DNA of 64,000 bases from Gammaproteobacteria bacterium (GTDB taxonomy: Bacteria > Pseudomonadota > Gammaproteobacteria > Pseudomonadales > Pseudohongiellaceae). Under the pieces are notes generated by a model. The model was not told the DNA's origin. It saw only the letters and a program-made list of their open reading frames with translations, and ran no database searches. Shown here in pieces: positions 29,311 through 40,981 of the stretch; position 1 is the stretch's first letter; the number at the start of each line of letters is the position of its first letter. The translations under genes were made by a program, and so were the position numbers. The DNA lies in the NCBI GenBank assembly GCA_029246545.1, contig JAQWMX010000010.1, positions 1-64,000 of the forward strand, read 5' to 3'.

Positions 29311-30261
29311 GTGGAAACTAAATTGAAAAAAGTCGTTCAAGGTGAAAAACTACGTGGTGCCGACAAGGTTGCAAGGATTCCAGTTAAAGTGATTCCGACA
29401 ACTGAATTACCGCGTAAACCCGATTGGATTCGTGTGCGCATGGGGTCCTCAGCAAAAGTTGAGCACATTAAGAGTACTCTTAGAAAACACAAATTAAGTT
29501 CTGTCTGTGAAGAAGCTTCTTGTCCTAATCTGGGAGAATGCTTTAGTGGTGGTACAGTAACTTTCATGATTCTTGGTGATATTTGCACCAGACGCTGCCC
29601 TTTTTGTGATGTGGCACATGGACGTCCCAATCCGCCAATGGAAAATGAACCTCTAGAACTTGCGCAAGCGATTGCTGAAATGCAATTAAAATACGTAGTT
29701 GTTACTTCTGTCGACAGAGATGATTTAAGAGATGGAGGAGCTGAACATTTTTCTCGGTGTATAGCTGAAACTCGACGTTTAAATCCAGATATAAAAATTG
29801 AAGTATTGGTGCCTGATTTTCGAGGGCGTATGGATGTAGCTTTAGCAATTCTTACTGGAACAACACCAGATGTTTTTAACCACAATTTGGAAAGCATCCC
29901 GCGCCTTTATAAAAAAGTTAGGCCAGGCTCTGATTACCAATGGTCCTTAAATTTATTGAAAAATTATAAAGAGATGGCGCCGCAGGTAATTACTAAATCA
30001 GGAATTATGTTAGGTCTAGGTGAAAGTAAAGAAGAAGTTATTCAAGTATTGCAAGATATGGCTGCACATAATGTTGATATGGTCACTCTTGGTCAATATT
30101 TACAACCAAGTCGAGAACATTTAGCAGTTGAGCGTTTTGTACACCCTGATGAGTTTGATGAATATGCTCTTATCGGTAAGGAAATGGGCTTTAGGCATAT
30201 TGCTAGCGGTCCTTTAGTTAGATCTTCTTATCATGCTGATAAACAGGCAGATTTAGAATAA
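29311..30261 (+). CDS. lipA: Lipoyl synthase (radical SAM)
   Basis: Inserts two sulfurs into protein-bound octanoyl groups. 316 aa from a GTG start at 29311. The auxiliary cluster motif is C66-x4-C71-x5-C77 and the radical-SAM cluster C92-x3-C96-x2-C99 (CTRRCPFCD). The C-terminal RSSYHAD motif with the essential serine is present. All catalytic residues are intact. The gene converges with holA, 39 bp away. Confidence 0.97.
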   Translation: METKLKKVVQGEKLRGADKVARIPVKVIPTTELPRKPDWIRVRMGSSAKVEHIKSTLRKHKLSSVCEEASCPNLGECFSGGTVTFMILGDICTRRCPFCDVAHGRPNPPMENEPLELAQAIAEMQLKYVVVTSVDRDDLRDGGAEHFSRCIAETRRLNPDIKIEVLVPDFRGRMDVALAILTGTTPDVFNHNLESIPRLYKKVRPGSDYQWSLNLLKNYKEMAPQVITKSGIMLGLGESKEEVIQVLQDMAAHNVDMVTLGQYLQPSREHLAVERFVHPDEFDEYALIGKEMGFRHIASGPLVRSSYHADKQADLE

Positions 30262-30300
30262 ATCAGATCTATCTCTAAAATTTATTTATTCTTTTCGCTA

Positions 30301-31323
30301 TTAAGCACTCAACGTTAATTGGTTTCTACTGAGTTCTAGTATTAGACGAGAAAGCTCATCCCAGGTGTTGAGCTTATTCAAACCTTTCACTGATTGATCA
30401 ATTAAACTGGCATCACTTAAAAAGGCTTGCAGTTGCGCCAGCGAATGATTATTCAGAGCAGTTGAAATTGGGCCCATCTTATTTTTCCATACACGCTCAC
30501 TTTGCATAGCAGCGTTGATACTTTGTCCATTTTCAATTAGTAATGCCATTTTGCACAGTGAACGAAGTTCACGGCAGATAAAATTTAGTATTTTGAGTGG
30601 GTCTTCACTTTCAGCTTTTAAGTGATAGAGAATATTTAAAGCTCTTGCAGTATTCCCCCCAAGAGCCGTATCAATCAAAGTAAAGACATTAAACCGAGCA
30701 CTATCTGCCACTGCACGAGCGACCATTTGTGCATCCAACTCTTTGTCGTCGCTGAGTATGCTGAGCTTATCAATTTCTTGCGCAGTCGCTAATAGGTTAC
30801 CTTCGGTTCGTTGACAAAGTATGTCTACAGCATGCTCATTAGCAGCTAAACCATGACCTTTAAGTCTCTGCCTAACCCAGCTTGCTAGATTTTGTGAGGT
30901 AATAGGCCAAATGACAACAACATAAGCTAGTGCATCAATTTGTTTAAACCATTTGGTATTAGTAGCTGCTTTTTCAATTTTAGGGCTTGAGATTAACAAG
31001 AGATTGTCTGGAGAAGGGTCTTCAAGGTATGTGTGCAAGGCTTTTTTGCCTTTATCATCGAGTTTGGCAGAATTTAGGCGCAGGTCGATGATTTTCTTTT
31101 CAGCAAACAGGGAGAGGCTGTTGCTGGATTCAAGTAATATATTCCAATCGAAACTACCCTGAATGGTATAAACTTCCCGTTCAGTAAAACCCTGTTCTTG
31201 GGCAAACTTTCTTATCTCGTCACAACTTTCCTGGACTAATAAAGTTTCGTCTCCAGCAACCCAAATAGCAGGAGGGACTTTAGTGTTTAACTGTGAGAGA
31301 ACTTGTTCTGGTTTTACTTGCAC
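30301..31323 (-). CDS. holA: DNA polymerase III delta subunit
   Basis: Clamp-loader subunit that opens the beta sliding clamp. 340 aa, matching the family length (about 340). The N-terminus VKPEQVLSQLNTKVPPAIWVAGDETLLVQES and the clamp-binding region are typical, with the KLSILSDDKELD lid region in the middle and a helical C-terminal collar domain. It normally follows lptE; here a yceI gene lies between, 12 bp upstream. Confidence 0.93.
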   Translation of the reverse strand: MQVKPEQVLSQLNTKVPPAIWVAGDETLLVQESCDEIRKFAQEQGFTEREVYTIQGSFDWNILLESSNSLSLFAEKKIIDLRLNSAKLDDKGKKALHTYLEDPSPDNLLLISSPKIEKAATNTKWFKQIDALAYVVVIWPITSQNLASWVRQRLKGHGLAANEHAVDILCQRTEGNLLATAQEIDKLSILSDDKELDAQMVARAVADSARFNVFTLIDTALGGNTARALNILYHLKAESEDPLKILNFICRELRSLCKMALLIENGQSINAAMQSERVWKNKMGPISTALNNHSLAQLQAFLSDASLIDQSVKGLNKLNTWDELSRLILELSRNQLTLSA

Positions 31324-31335
31324 AAGAAGTTGGTT

Positions 31336-31926
31336 TTACATGCCTTCATCAAAAGATAAAGAAAAATCAACGATGACATTTGGGTTAATGCTGGGTAGGC
31401 CTGCAACTTCTCTTAATGCTTCTACACCTTCTGCCAAGCCAAATAAGCTGGCGCCAATGATAAGAGGTTGGGCAGGTTGAATCTCAATTTGGCTGTCAGA
31501 AATTTTAGTCAGCCGTAAGTTTGCAATTAACTCTGTCGTTACGCCATGCAAAGACAAACTATAATTATAAGAAGCAACTGTACTAGTTCCGGCATCCATA
31601 TTGGTTAATGCAGAACTATCGATATCAATATTAACAGTGGCAGTAGGGTATTGTTGAGTTTCGAATAGCATGTCTTTCACGCGCTGATCGCGAATTTCTA
31701 TCGCCGTATCAACACTAGTAAGATCAATCTCTAATATTGCAGAACCGCTATTATCGATATCACCACTTAAGTTAGTGAAGGTGTTAATTTCAGAGATAGC
31801 TGCAGCTTTACTGGTAACATAATAAAAACTGGAATCAGCGTTGTTTAACGCCCATTCGGCCTGGGCTGAAAGACTGCATAGTCCTGCAATAAGCCCAATT
31901 AATAACTGTTTAGGTGTTAATGACAT
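31336..31926 (-). CDS. Exported YceI-family protein
   Basis: YceI-type lipocalin-like beta-barrel protein; relatives bind long isoprenoids such as ubiquinone precursors in the periplasm. 196 aa with a signal peptide cleaved near residue 23 (SLSAQA-EW). Characteristic pieces are ISEINTFTNLSGDI, EIDLTSVDTAIEIRDQRVKDMLFET and the closing VDFSLSF. It sits between lptE (73 bp upstream) and holA (12 bp downstream), an unusual place because lptE and holA are normally adjacent. The ligand is not evident. Confidence 0.85.
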   Translation of the reverse strand: MSLTPKQLLIGLIAGLCSLSAQAEWALNNADSSFYYVTSKAAAISEINTFTNLSGDIDNSGSAILEIDLTSVDTAIEIRDQRVKDMLFETQQYPTATVNIDIDSSALTNMDAGTSTVASYNYSLSLHGVTTELIANLRLTKISDSQIEIQPAQPLIIGASLFGLAEGVEALREVAGLPSINPNVIVDFSLSFDEGM

Positions 31927-31999
31927 AAGGTGCTCCGGTGCTAAAGTTGATTTTGATTATTACAGGGCTCACGGTAATGAGCAATAGTTCTAGATGCGT

Positions 32000-32485
32000 T
32001 TACCTGACAGTTTGTAAGTGGCTCATTATTTGCTCTACTAAAGTTTGTCGCAATTCATTAAGAACTAATTCAGATTCATTGGTTTTCGCGGCTGCATTAG
32101 TAGGGTCTGCTGCATAAATTTGGTCAAGGGAAATAATCTCTGTAGCTATTACAGGTTCACCATTGCTCTCTAGTTGAAGCGATGAAATTAATGTTAACTC
32201 ATATTCTCCAGCCCTAGCATTTCGATTAACGCTAACAACTCGTTCTATGTTTTGCTCATTGCCGAGGGTCAGTTTGTAGTTAGATGAGTTATCTATAATT
32301 TCAACACCAGAAGCAATAAGTCTACGCCGAAGAATTTGGGCAAGTTCATTGCTGCTGCTGTTATAAGTAAGTTCTAATTGTTGAATGTTTGTGCTTAATG
32401 CTTGGTATTCACTGCCACGTAATGTAAACCCACAAGCACTTAATAGTAATAGTGTAATGATTATTGGTAGTAAGCGTTTGTTCAT
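32000..32485 (-). CDS. lptE: LPS-assembly lipoprotein LptE
   Basis: Plugs and assembles the LptD barrel that places LPS in the outer leaflet. I start at the ATG near 32485 (MNKRLLPIII), just after the leuS stop, rather than at an upstream TTG inside leuS. The product is about 161 aa with a lipobox LSAC (C18) followed by GFTLRGSEYQALS, the LptE signature. Order leuS-lptE is standard. Confidence 0.92.
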   Translation of the reverse strand: MNKRLLPIIITLLLLSACGFTLRGSEYQALSTNIQQLELTYNSSSNELAQILRRRLIASGVEIIDNSSNYKLTLGNEQNIERVVSVNRNARAGEYELTLISSLQLESNGEPVIATEIISLDQIYAADPTNAAAKTNESELVLNELRQTLVEQIMSHLQTVR

Positions 32486-32486
32486 T

Positions 32487-34988
<2,502 letters not shown>

Positions 34989-35166
34989 TTAAGTCTATAA
35001 TTCAGGTATAAAAAAAGATTGCATAGGATACCTTAGAAGGCATGTTAGCGGTAGCTACAATTATTAGTTACAAGCATAGAATCTTGAATTTATACTTACT
35101 GCTAATAAAGACATTCGTGAGTATCATACGTAGAGTGAACCAAAAGTTAAAAAGTAGATCTGATAA

Positions 35167-35778
35167 TTGATAATGACAGTTGATAAAAATAGTAAACACA
35201 AAGCAACACAGCAGAAATTGAAAGAGCAGGTTGATAAAGGTATTGCAGCTGCAACTGAACAACGCGGAGTTTGTATTCTTTTGACTGGCGATGGCAAAGG
35301 CAAAAGCAGCTCGGCTTTTGGTATGGTTATGCGCAGTCTTGGTTATGGGCAAAAGGTTGGGATAATTCAGTTCATAAAAGGTGAACAATTATCAGGAGAA
35401 GAAATTTTTATTAAAGATAACTATCCAGAGTTGCCTTTTTATCAAATGGGAACAGGTTTCACTTGGGAGACTCAAGATAGGGAATCAGACATTTGCGCTG
35501 CTCTTACTACCTGGGAAGAAGCTGAAAAATTGCTTAAAAATCCAGAGATAAATCTCGTCGTATTAGATGAGCTAACATATATGTTAGCCTTTGATTATCT
35601 ACAAGAATCTACAATTATTAATGCAATTCAACAAAGGCCAAGCCACCAAAGTGTTGTAATTACAGGAAGGGGAGGCGGTTCGGCACTTAGGGATATTGCA
35701 GATACAGTTGCTGAAATTAAGAATATAAAACATGCCTACGAAAATGGCATTCAAGCTCAAAAAGGGGTAGATTTTTAA
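35167..35778 (+). CDS. cobO: Corrinoid adenosyltransferase, CobO/BtuR type
   Basis: ATP:cob(I)alamin adenosyltransferase making the active coenzyme B12 form. 203 aa with a P-loop GDGKGKSS at about 41-48, FIKGEQLSGEE, WEEAEKLLKNPEINLVVLDE and the C-terminal GRGGGSALRDIADTVAEIK, all typical of the CobA/CobO class. No cobalamin riboswitch was recognised in the ~180 bp leader. No other B12 genes are near, so it probably supports salvage. It is 3 bp upstream of nhaA; co-transcription is likely. Confidence 0.93.
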   Translation: MIMTVDKNSKHKATQQKLKEQVDKGIAAATEQRGVCILLTGDGKGKSSSAFGMVMRSLGYGQKVGIIQFIKGEQLSGEEIFIKDNYPELPFYQMGTGFTWETQDRESDICAALTTWEEAEKLLKNPEINLVVLDELTYMLAFDYLQESTIINAIQQRPSHQSVVITGRGGGSALRDIADTVAEIKNIKHAYENGIQAQKGVDF

Positions 35779-35781
35779 ATA

Positions 35782-36987
35782 ATGTTAAATTCAATTAAAC
35801 CGCCTGTAGATTTTATTCGCGATTTTATTCGGCTTGAATCCTTTGGTGGAGTTTTACTTTTTATAGCCACTATTTTAGCCATGATCGTCGCTAATTCACC
35901 TTTAGCGTTTCTCTATGATGCTTTCTTGGATACAACTGTGGCTATTCAAATTGGCTCATTCGATATTAATAAACCGTTGTTGCTATGGGTTAATGATGGG
36001 CTTATGGCTGTTTTCTTTTTTCTGATAGGTCTTGAAATAAAACGGGAAATTGTAGAAGGCGAGCTCTCATCAATATCTCAAGTGATTCTGCCCGGGATAG
36101 GGGCCTTAGGTGGAATAATCGGCCCAGCTAGTATTTATATCATCTTGAATCTCGGTGATTCTGTAGCATTGGATGGCTGGGCCATTCCAGTTGCTACCGA
36201 TATTGCTTTTGCTTTGGCCTTATTAGGTACATTTGGGGCAAGGGTGCCAACCAGCTTAAAAGTATTTCTGTTAACACTAGCAATTTTTGACGATCTGGCG
36301 GCAATCGTGATCATCGCTTTTTTCTATTCTGGCGATTTGTCTATAACAGCTTTGGTAATTGCCTTTTCGGCACTGAGTTTAGCGGTTGTTATGAATAGAG
36401 TGCTAGAAGTAACTAATTCCTCAGCTTACATGTTGCTTGGTATAGTTTTATGGGTGGCCGTATTGAAGTCTGGCGTGCATGCGACCTTGGCAGGAGTGCT
36501 AATCGCATTTTGCATTCCAATGCGAGATGAAGAAGGAAATTCACCAGTGAAAGAACTGGAACATAATTTACATGGCCCGGTTGCCTATGCAATTTTGCCA
36601 CTATTTGCATTTGCCAATGCAGGGATATCATTCTCCGGCATGTCGGTAACGGATATTATTCACCCAATTACTGCGGGCGTAATGGCAGGGCTGGTTATTG
36701 GTAAACCACTAGGAATTTTAGTTTTTATTGGTCTAGCAGTGGCAATAGGTTTAGTTAAATTACCCAAAGATACTTCTTGGGCTCAACTTAGTGGTGTAGC
36801 TTTTGTTTGTGGGGTTGGATTTACCATGAGCTTGTTCATAGCCGGGTTGGCATTTGAACATAGCGGTGGGGATATTTTTGCCGGAGATCGCCTTGGTATT
36901 ATTATTGGTTCGTTTGTTTCAGCTGTTATTGGTTTTCTATTATTAAATTTCACTTTGCCTCCAATCTCACACTCTACTGATTCTTAG
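35782..36987 (+). CDS. nhaA: Na+/H+ antiporter NhaA
   Basis: Exchanges internal Na+ for external H+ in the inner membrane. 401 aa, about 12 membrane helices. Conserved segments: LWVNDGLMAVFFFLIGLEIKRE, VATDIAFALALLGTFG, and the ion-binding aspartate pair in LAIFDDLAAI. The KSGVHATLAGV and VGFTMSLFIAGLAF segments are also typical. Consistent with a sodium-rich habitat. Confidence 0.97.
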   Translation: MLNSIKPPVDFIRDFIRLESFGGVLLFIATILAMIVANSPLAFLYDAFLDTTVAIQIGSFDINKPLLLWVNDGLMAVFFFLIGLEIKREIVEGELSSISQVILPGIGALGGIIGPASIYIILNLGDSVALDGWAIPVATDIAFALALLGTFGARVPTSLKVFLLTLAIFDDLAAIVIIAFFYSGDLSITALVIAFSALSLAVVMNRVLEVTNSSAYMLLGIVLWVAVLKSGVHATLAGVLIAFCIPMRDEEGNSPVKELEHNLHGPVAYAILPLFAFANAGISFSGMSVTDIIHPITAGVMAGLVIGKPLGILVFIGLAVAIGLVKLPKDTSWAQLSGVAFVCGVGFTMSLFIAGLAFEHSGGDIFAGDRLGIIIGSFVSAVIGFLLLNFTLPPISHSTDS

Positions 36988-37017
36988 CATAGGGAGAGAA
37001 GGCAAAGAAGAAATAGT

Positions 37018-38265
37018 CTATTGTCCTAGGCTATTATCGAAAGTGATTTTCCAGATTTTGCCATCAATTGAATCAGATATATAAAGAGAACCATCTATGC
37101 CCTGTGCCAGCCCAACCGGTCGAGTATCGGCAGTAAAACCATTGGTATCACCGCGAAAGCCATCTGCAAAAGTTTTATAGGTAGTACCCATACTTTCACT
37201 GCCACCAGGAACAAAAGTCACATTATAGCCGTCCTGAACAACTGGGGCTCGGTTCCAGCTGCCGTGAAAGGCAATAAAAGCACCTTCTTTATAAGATTCA
37301 GGAAACATGCCGCCGGTATAAAATAAAACTTCATTTGGTGCCCAGTGACCTGGAAACCCAATAACAGGATCTGGATATTGGTTTCTCGCAATGTTTTGAC
37401 CATTGCCACCGTATTCAGGATTCTGCATCCTTTCGTCTCTCAGGACATCGTAATAGGTGTAAGGCCAACCGAAGACTTGACCTGCTTCTTCAACTTTCAG
37501 GAATTCCTCTGCAGTACGCAAGGCATTATCTCGAGGGCCATAAAACTCAGGAAACATGATATCCAACTGATCACGGCCGTGTTGAAGGAAAAATAAGGCA
37601 TCTTGTGAGCTATTCCAGTCAAGGGCTACCACATTACGGATACCTGTAGCATAAAGCTCCCCATCACGTCGCTGGTCCTGTCCTAGCTTGATGGCATCAA
37701 AACGCCAGATGCCTGCATAACGTTCAAGTAGAGGACAAGGCTGCATACCAGCTGAACCAGGTGTTCTTTGTTCGGCCATACAAGCATTTGAAGGTGCACC
37801 TACGCCAATATAAATATTGCCTCGGTTATCAAAAGTAAATGCTTTATCAGCATGTTGCTGTTCCATGATAAATCCACTGACTACTACCTCAGGCTCGGCA
37901 GAAGGGACTAACTCATTGCCTTCAAAATGGAAACGATAAACAGTTGTGTTATCAGATGCGTAAAGCATTCCATTGTAAAATTCGATGCCAGTGCCGTTGA
38001 TTGTGCTGAAGCTTTCTATCTGATCAGCAACACCATCGCCATTAGTGTCACGCATGGCAATAATGTAATTACCGGAGTTTTCGCGTGGCCTGGTAGACAT
38101 ATAAACATCACCATTGTTTCTTACCGCTAAATGACGTCCTGCGTAACTTTCATCTAAAAATAAAGAAGCTTCAAAGCCGTCAGGCAATATAAGGTTTGGG
38201 GCTTGTGCGAAAGCCATGGAAGGTAATAAGCACAATGCTGCAATAATTTTAACGATCTTAATCAT
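37018..38265 (-). CDS. Exported sorbosone/glucose-dehydrogenase-type beta-propeller protein
   Basis: 415 aa with a signal peptide (1-20, ending AFAQ). The mature chain begins LILPDGFEASLF and shows propeller-blade features of the L-sorbosone dehydrogenase/PQQ-dependent soluble sugar dehydrogenase family: NNGDVYMSTRP, YIGVGAPSNACMAEQRT, GIRNVVALDW, HGSWNRAPVVQDGYNV and the closing SLYISDSIDGKIWKI. It presumably acts in the periplasm on sugars or aldoses. Whether it binds PQQ cannot be decided by eye; many homologues are not biochemically tested. Confidence 0.8.
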   Translation of the reverse strand: MIKIVKIIAALCLLPSMAFAQAPNLILPDGFEASLFLDESYAGRHLAVRNNGDVYMSTRPRENSGNYIIAMRDTNGDGVADQIESFSTINGTGIEFYNGMLYASDNTTVYRFHFEGNELVPSAEPEVVVSGFIMEQQHADKAFTFDNRGNIYIGVGAPSNACMAEQRTPGSAGMQPCPLLERYAGIWRFDAIKLGQDQRRDGELYATGIRNVVALDWNSSQDALFFLQHGRDQLDIMFPEFYGPRDNALRTAEEFLKVEEAGQVFGWPYTYYDVLRDERMQNPEYGGNGQNIARNQYPDPVIGFPGHWAPNEVLFYTGGMFPESYKEGAFIAFHGSWNRAPVVQDGYNVTFVPGGSESMGTTYKTFADGFRGDTNGFTADTRPVGLAQGIDGSLYISDSIDGKIWKITFDNSLGQ

Positions 38266-38358
38266 GAGTCACCTTTAATAATTCCATAAAAATTCGGGCA
38301 ATTTAAACATAATTCACTTTTGCTTTTATAAATAAGTCGTGGAATAAATGAGGAGTTT

Positions 38359-39012
38359 TCAGATATTTTTTGAAAAGGAAACTTTTTCCATCATATAGCG
38401 GTAATAAGCTTCAGCTTCGGATTCAGTGGAAAGTTGTTTGAATAAAATTTCTGCTTTTTCATAATCCTTAGCATAATAATATGATATGGCTTTTTCATGA
38501 GTATCAAGGTTACTTGATTGAGATTAAGTCAATTCATCTAAACGACAAATCGGTTGATAAATTTTTGCGTTATGACTGCGACCTTTTACTACTACGGTAT
38601 CTAACTCTCTAAATACTATGTCTTTGGCTCCTTGCATGGTTTCTTCACCGACGATAGTAGGAACCTGATAAACCCTTGTTAGTCGTTCAAAACGAGACGA
38701 TAAGTTAACTGCATCGCCTATTACCGTATAGTTCAAACGGTAAATCGAGCCCATATTGCCGACATTAACCATACCGCTGTTAATTCCCACTCCCATATCA
38801 GTAGAAGGCAAGCCCTGATTAATTAATTCAATTTTAAGATCTGCTATTGCCTTGTGCATATCAAGGGCAGCCATAACGGATCTTTGGGCATGGTCTTCAT
38901 GTGCTATAGGAGCTCCCCAGAAAGCCATTACAGAATCACCAATATATTTATCAATAGTTGCACCATATTGATAAAGAATAGCCGACAGAACAGTGAAATA
39001 ACTATTTAACAT
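38359..39012 (-). pseudogene. Class III adenylate/guanylate cyclase, 5' truncated with in-frame stop
   Basis: Reading from 39012 the frame gives most of a class III cyclase catalytic domain: LNSYFTVLSAILYQYG, then TIDKYIGDSVMAFWGAP with the conserved second metal aspartate, GVGINSGMVNVGNMGS and NYTVIGDAVNLSSRFE. The first ~40 residues of the domain (the first metal aspartate strand) and everything N-terminal are gone; the break coincides with repeat R3 at 39014-39041. A TAA at 38524-38526 stops the frame, but sequence beyond it stays in frame (SNLDTHEKAISYYYAKDYEKAE) as a TPR-like tail to TGA at 38359-38361. Two independent lesions make function unlikely. Confidence 0.75.
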
Positions 39013-39013
39013 A

Positions 39014-39041
39014 CTGTATGTCGTCAAAACCTTTTGGACTG
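39014..39041 (+). repeat. Dispersed repeat, copy R3 (28 bp core)
   Basis: 28 bases identical to 58009-58036 and, inverted, to the 114-141 part of R1 (27 of 28 there). The match stops at 39041, whereas R1 and R2 share a further 28 bp. It lies at the broken 5' end of the cyclase pseudogene. Confidence 0.8.
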
Positions 39042-39233
39042 GATTTTATAAAAGAGCTAATTCACTAACACTTTCTGTTTTCACTTATCTAATATTTATT
39101 TTTATACTAAAGTACTTATTTCCGGTAAGCTTAATTACTGAATTTTTTCAATATTCTTCTAAGGTCTTCTATCTTTTCAAAGCGGACATTAGTTATGAAT
39201 GAAATATAATAGCCTTATAAGGGACATATCAAA

Positions 39234-40622
39234 ATGGGACCATTTCATCTATCTCTTCGAGATATTATTAATAACTCACTTCCAATATTTATTTTTACGT
39301 TTATTTTTTATCCGCTTTTTACTTCTGCTCAAGAGACTGATGCTGAAGAAATATTGCGTTCACGTGACGTTGAATTAAGAAAGGAAATAATTAATGTGGC
39401 TCCGAATGTCTATACGGCTGTGGGGTATAGTCCAGCCAATGTTTCTATGATAGTTGGCACTAATGGGTTGATTATTATCGACACTGGAATGAATGTTTCG
39501 CATGCAGAAGAAATCGTTAATGAATTTAGAGAAATCAGTGATTTACCAGTAAGGGGCATTATTTATACACACGGTCACGGTGATCATACCGGAGGTGCTG
39601 CAGCATTTATTGGGGGTGATATGCCTGAAATATGGGCGCTCGAAAATTTCGGCATTGAGGACAGACCACTTTCACTTGCGGGTCTTACAATTCAACGGCA
39701 AAGAGGAGTCCGACAAGCAGGTTTTGCATTGCCAGATGAATTGCGTATAAATAATGGGATAGCACCAGCCATACAACCTGGCCGTGCAGATGCTTTTGTA
39801 GCTAACCTTGAAAATACAGCCCCAAACAAAACATTTGTTTCAGGTCGAGAAGTGATAGAAATTGCTGGTGTAGAGTTGGAATTAGTTGCAGCTCCTGGAG
39901 AAACCAATGATCAGATATATGTTTGGTACCCCACACAAGAAGTTTTATTCGCCGGTGACAATTATTACAAATCATTTCCTAACCTTTATGCAATAAGAGG
40001 GACTCCTTATCGAGATGTTTTAGCTTGGTCTAAAAGTCTTGACCTTATGTTAGATGAAGAACCTGCTAGTGTTGTACCAGGACATACTCGCCCTGTAATT
40101 GGAAAGGAGGCGGTGCAATTGGCTTTAGCACAGCATCGTGATGCTGTCCGTTTTGTCCATGATAAAACTATAGAGGGTATGAATTTAGGATTGATGCCAG
40201 ATGAATTAGTAGAGTATGTGCAATTACCTGATGAACTTTCCGATGAAGCTGACCTTGGTGAATATTATGGACGAGTTGAATGGGCAGTAAGATCAATATT
40301 TACAGGATATCTAGGTTGGTATGACGGGAATCCAACTAACCTTTCTTCTTTATACCCTTCAGAAGAAGGTATTCGCATGGCTGAATTAGCAGGAGGAATA
40401 GATGAGTTGCGAGAAAAAGCAATGGAGTCTTTGGATGAGGGTGATGCACAATGGGCTGCCCAGCTTGCTGATTATTTATTAGCAATTAATTCTAATGATG
40501 GAAGAGCAAAACTAATCAAAGCTGACGCTTTAACTTCTCTTGCCCGACAATCTGTCAATGCACTGGCACGAAATTATTACCTCACTATTGCTGACACTTT
40601 AAGGCAAGAAGAAGAGAACTAA
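39234..40622 (+). CDS. Exported metallo-beta-lactamase-fold hydrolase, alkyl-sulfatase-like
   Basis: 462 aa with an N-terminal signal peptide (1-32, ending TSAQ). Metal motif HGHGDH at 113-118 in YTHGHGDHTGG, IIIDTG strand before it, LVAAPGETNDQIYVW and FAGDN later, and VVPGHTRP carrying another ligand histidine. The helical segment after residue 300 (EYYGRVEWAVRSIFTGYLGWYDG, then Leu/Ala-rich helices) matches the dimerisation domain of SdsA1/BDS1 alkylsulfatases. The C-terminal sterol-carrier-like domain of those enzymes is absent; the protein ends right after the helices. Substrate is unproven: an alkyl sulfate or another ester. Confidence 0.82.
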   Translation: MGPFHLSLRDIINNSLPIFIFTFIFYPLFTSAQETDAEEILRSRDVELRKEIINVAPNVYTAVGYSPANVSMIVGTNGLIIIDTGMNVSHAEEIVNEFREISDLPVRGIIYTHGHGDHTGGAAAFIGGDMPEIWALENFGIEDRPLSLAGLTIQRQRGVRQAGFALPDELRINNGIAPAIQPGRADAFVANLENTAPNKTFVSGREVIEIAGVELELVAAPGETNDQIYVWYPTQEVLFAGDNYYKSFPNLYAIRGTPYRDVLAWSKSLDLMLDEEPASVVPGHTRPVIGKEAVQLALAQHRDAVRFVHDKTIEGMNLGLMPDELVEYVQLPDELSDEADLGEYYGRVEWAVRSIFTGYLGWYDGNPTNLSSLYPSEEGIRMAELAGGIDELREKAMESLDEGDAQWAAQLADYLLAINSNDGRAKLIKADALTSLARQSVNALARNYYLTIADTLRQEEEN

Positions 40623-40981
40623 TTATCGTGTAAGCGGACATAAACCATAACCAAAGAAAGTATCTGCAAAATCTTGACGTTTTCATCAGTTAAATTATCA
40701 ACTATAGGGAGTTAACTTGTCAGTGGCTGTATCCCGTCAGCACTAGTTGGACCAATTAGTGCTGACGGGATACAGTCTTGCTACTTCTACTTAGCAGTGT
40801 TAATGGTAGATCGGGAAACGAGTTTGTCCTATTATCCTTTCCCAGTATTAATAAAGGGTTTGAAAGTGCAGCACAATTATATTCTGATATTGCTAGCTCG
40901 CTAGAAAGTCTATTCAATAAATTGTATTGATATTCAGGTTAAGATTTCAAAGTAAACTAGAAATTATTTTAGGAGAAGAAA
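40623..40981. other. 359 bp intergenic region with palindrome and a coding-like remnant
   Basis: Contains the 49 bp palindrome (40727-40775, listed separately). Immediately after it a frame from 40766 to TGA at 40928-40930 reads with sensible composition (for example FVLLSFPSINKGFESAAQLY) but has no good start, so it may be the 3' end of a lost gene. The last 50 bp hold the ribosome-binding site of the PepSY gene (AGGAGAAGAAA just before ATG at 40982). Confidence 0.5.
40727..40775. repeat. 49 bp near-perfect palindromic element, copy A
   Basis: Arms CTGTATCCCGTCAGCACTA and its complement (40727-40745 and 40757-40775) pair perfectly. After one G/T mismatch the stem continues TTGG/CCAA around a central A. 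It has no run of T after it, so it is not a simple terminator. Half copies occur at 57671-57690 and 63841-63873. Confidence 0.85.

Noticed and set aside
29337-29897. 186-codon frame antisense to lipA
   Set aside because: Lies wholly inside the well-supported lipA gene and has Ser/Pro-rich shadow composition.
35068-35388. Cys/Phe-rich minus-strand frame over the cobO start
   Set aside because: Overlaps the P-loop region of cobO; hydrophobic composition arises from reverse reading of Lys/Gln-rich coding sequence.
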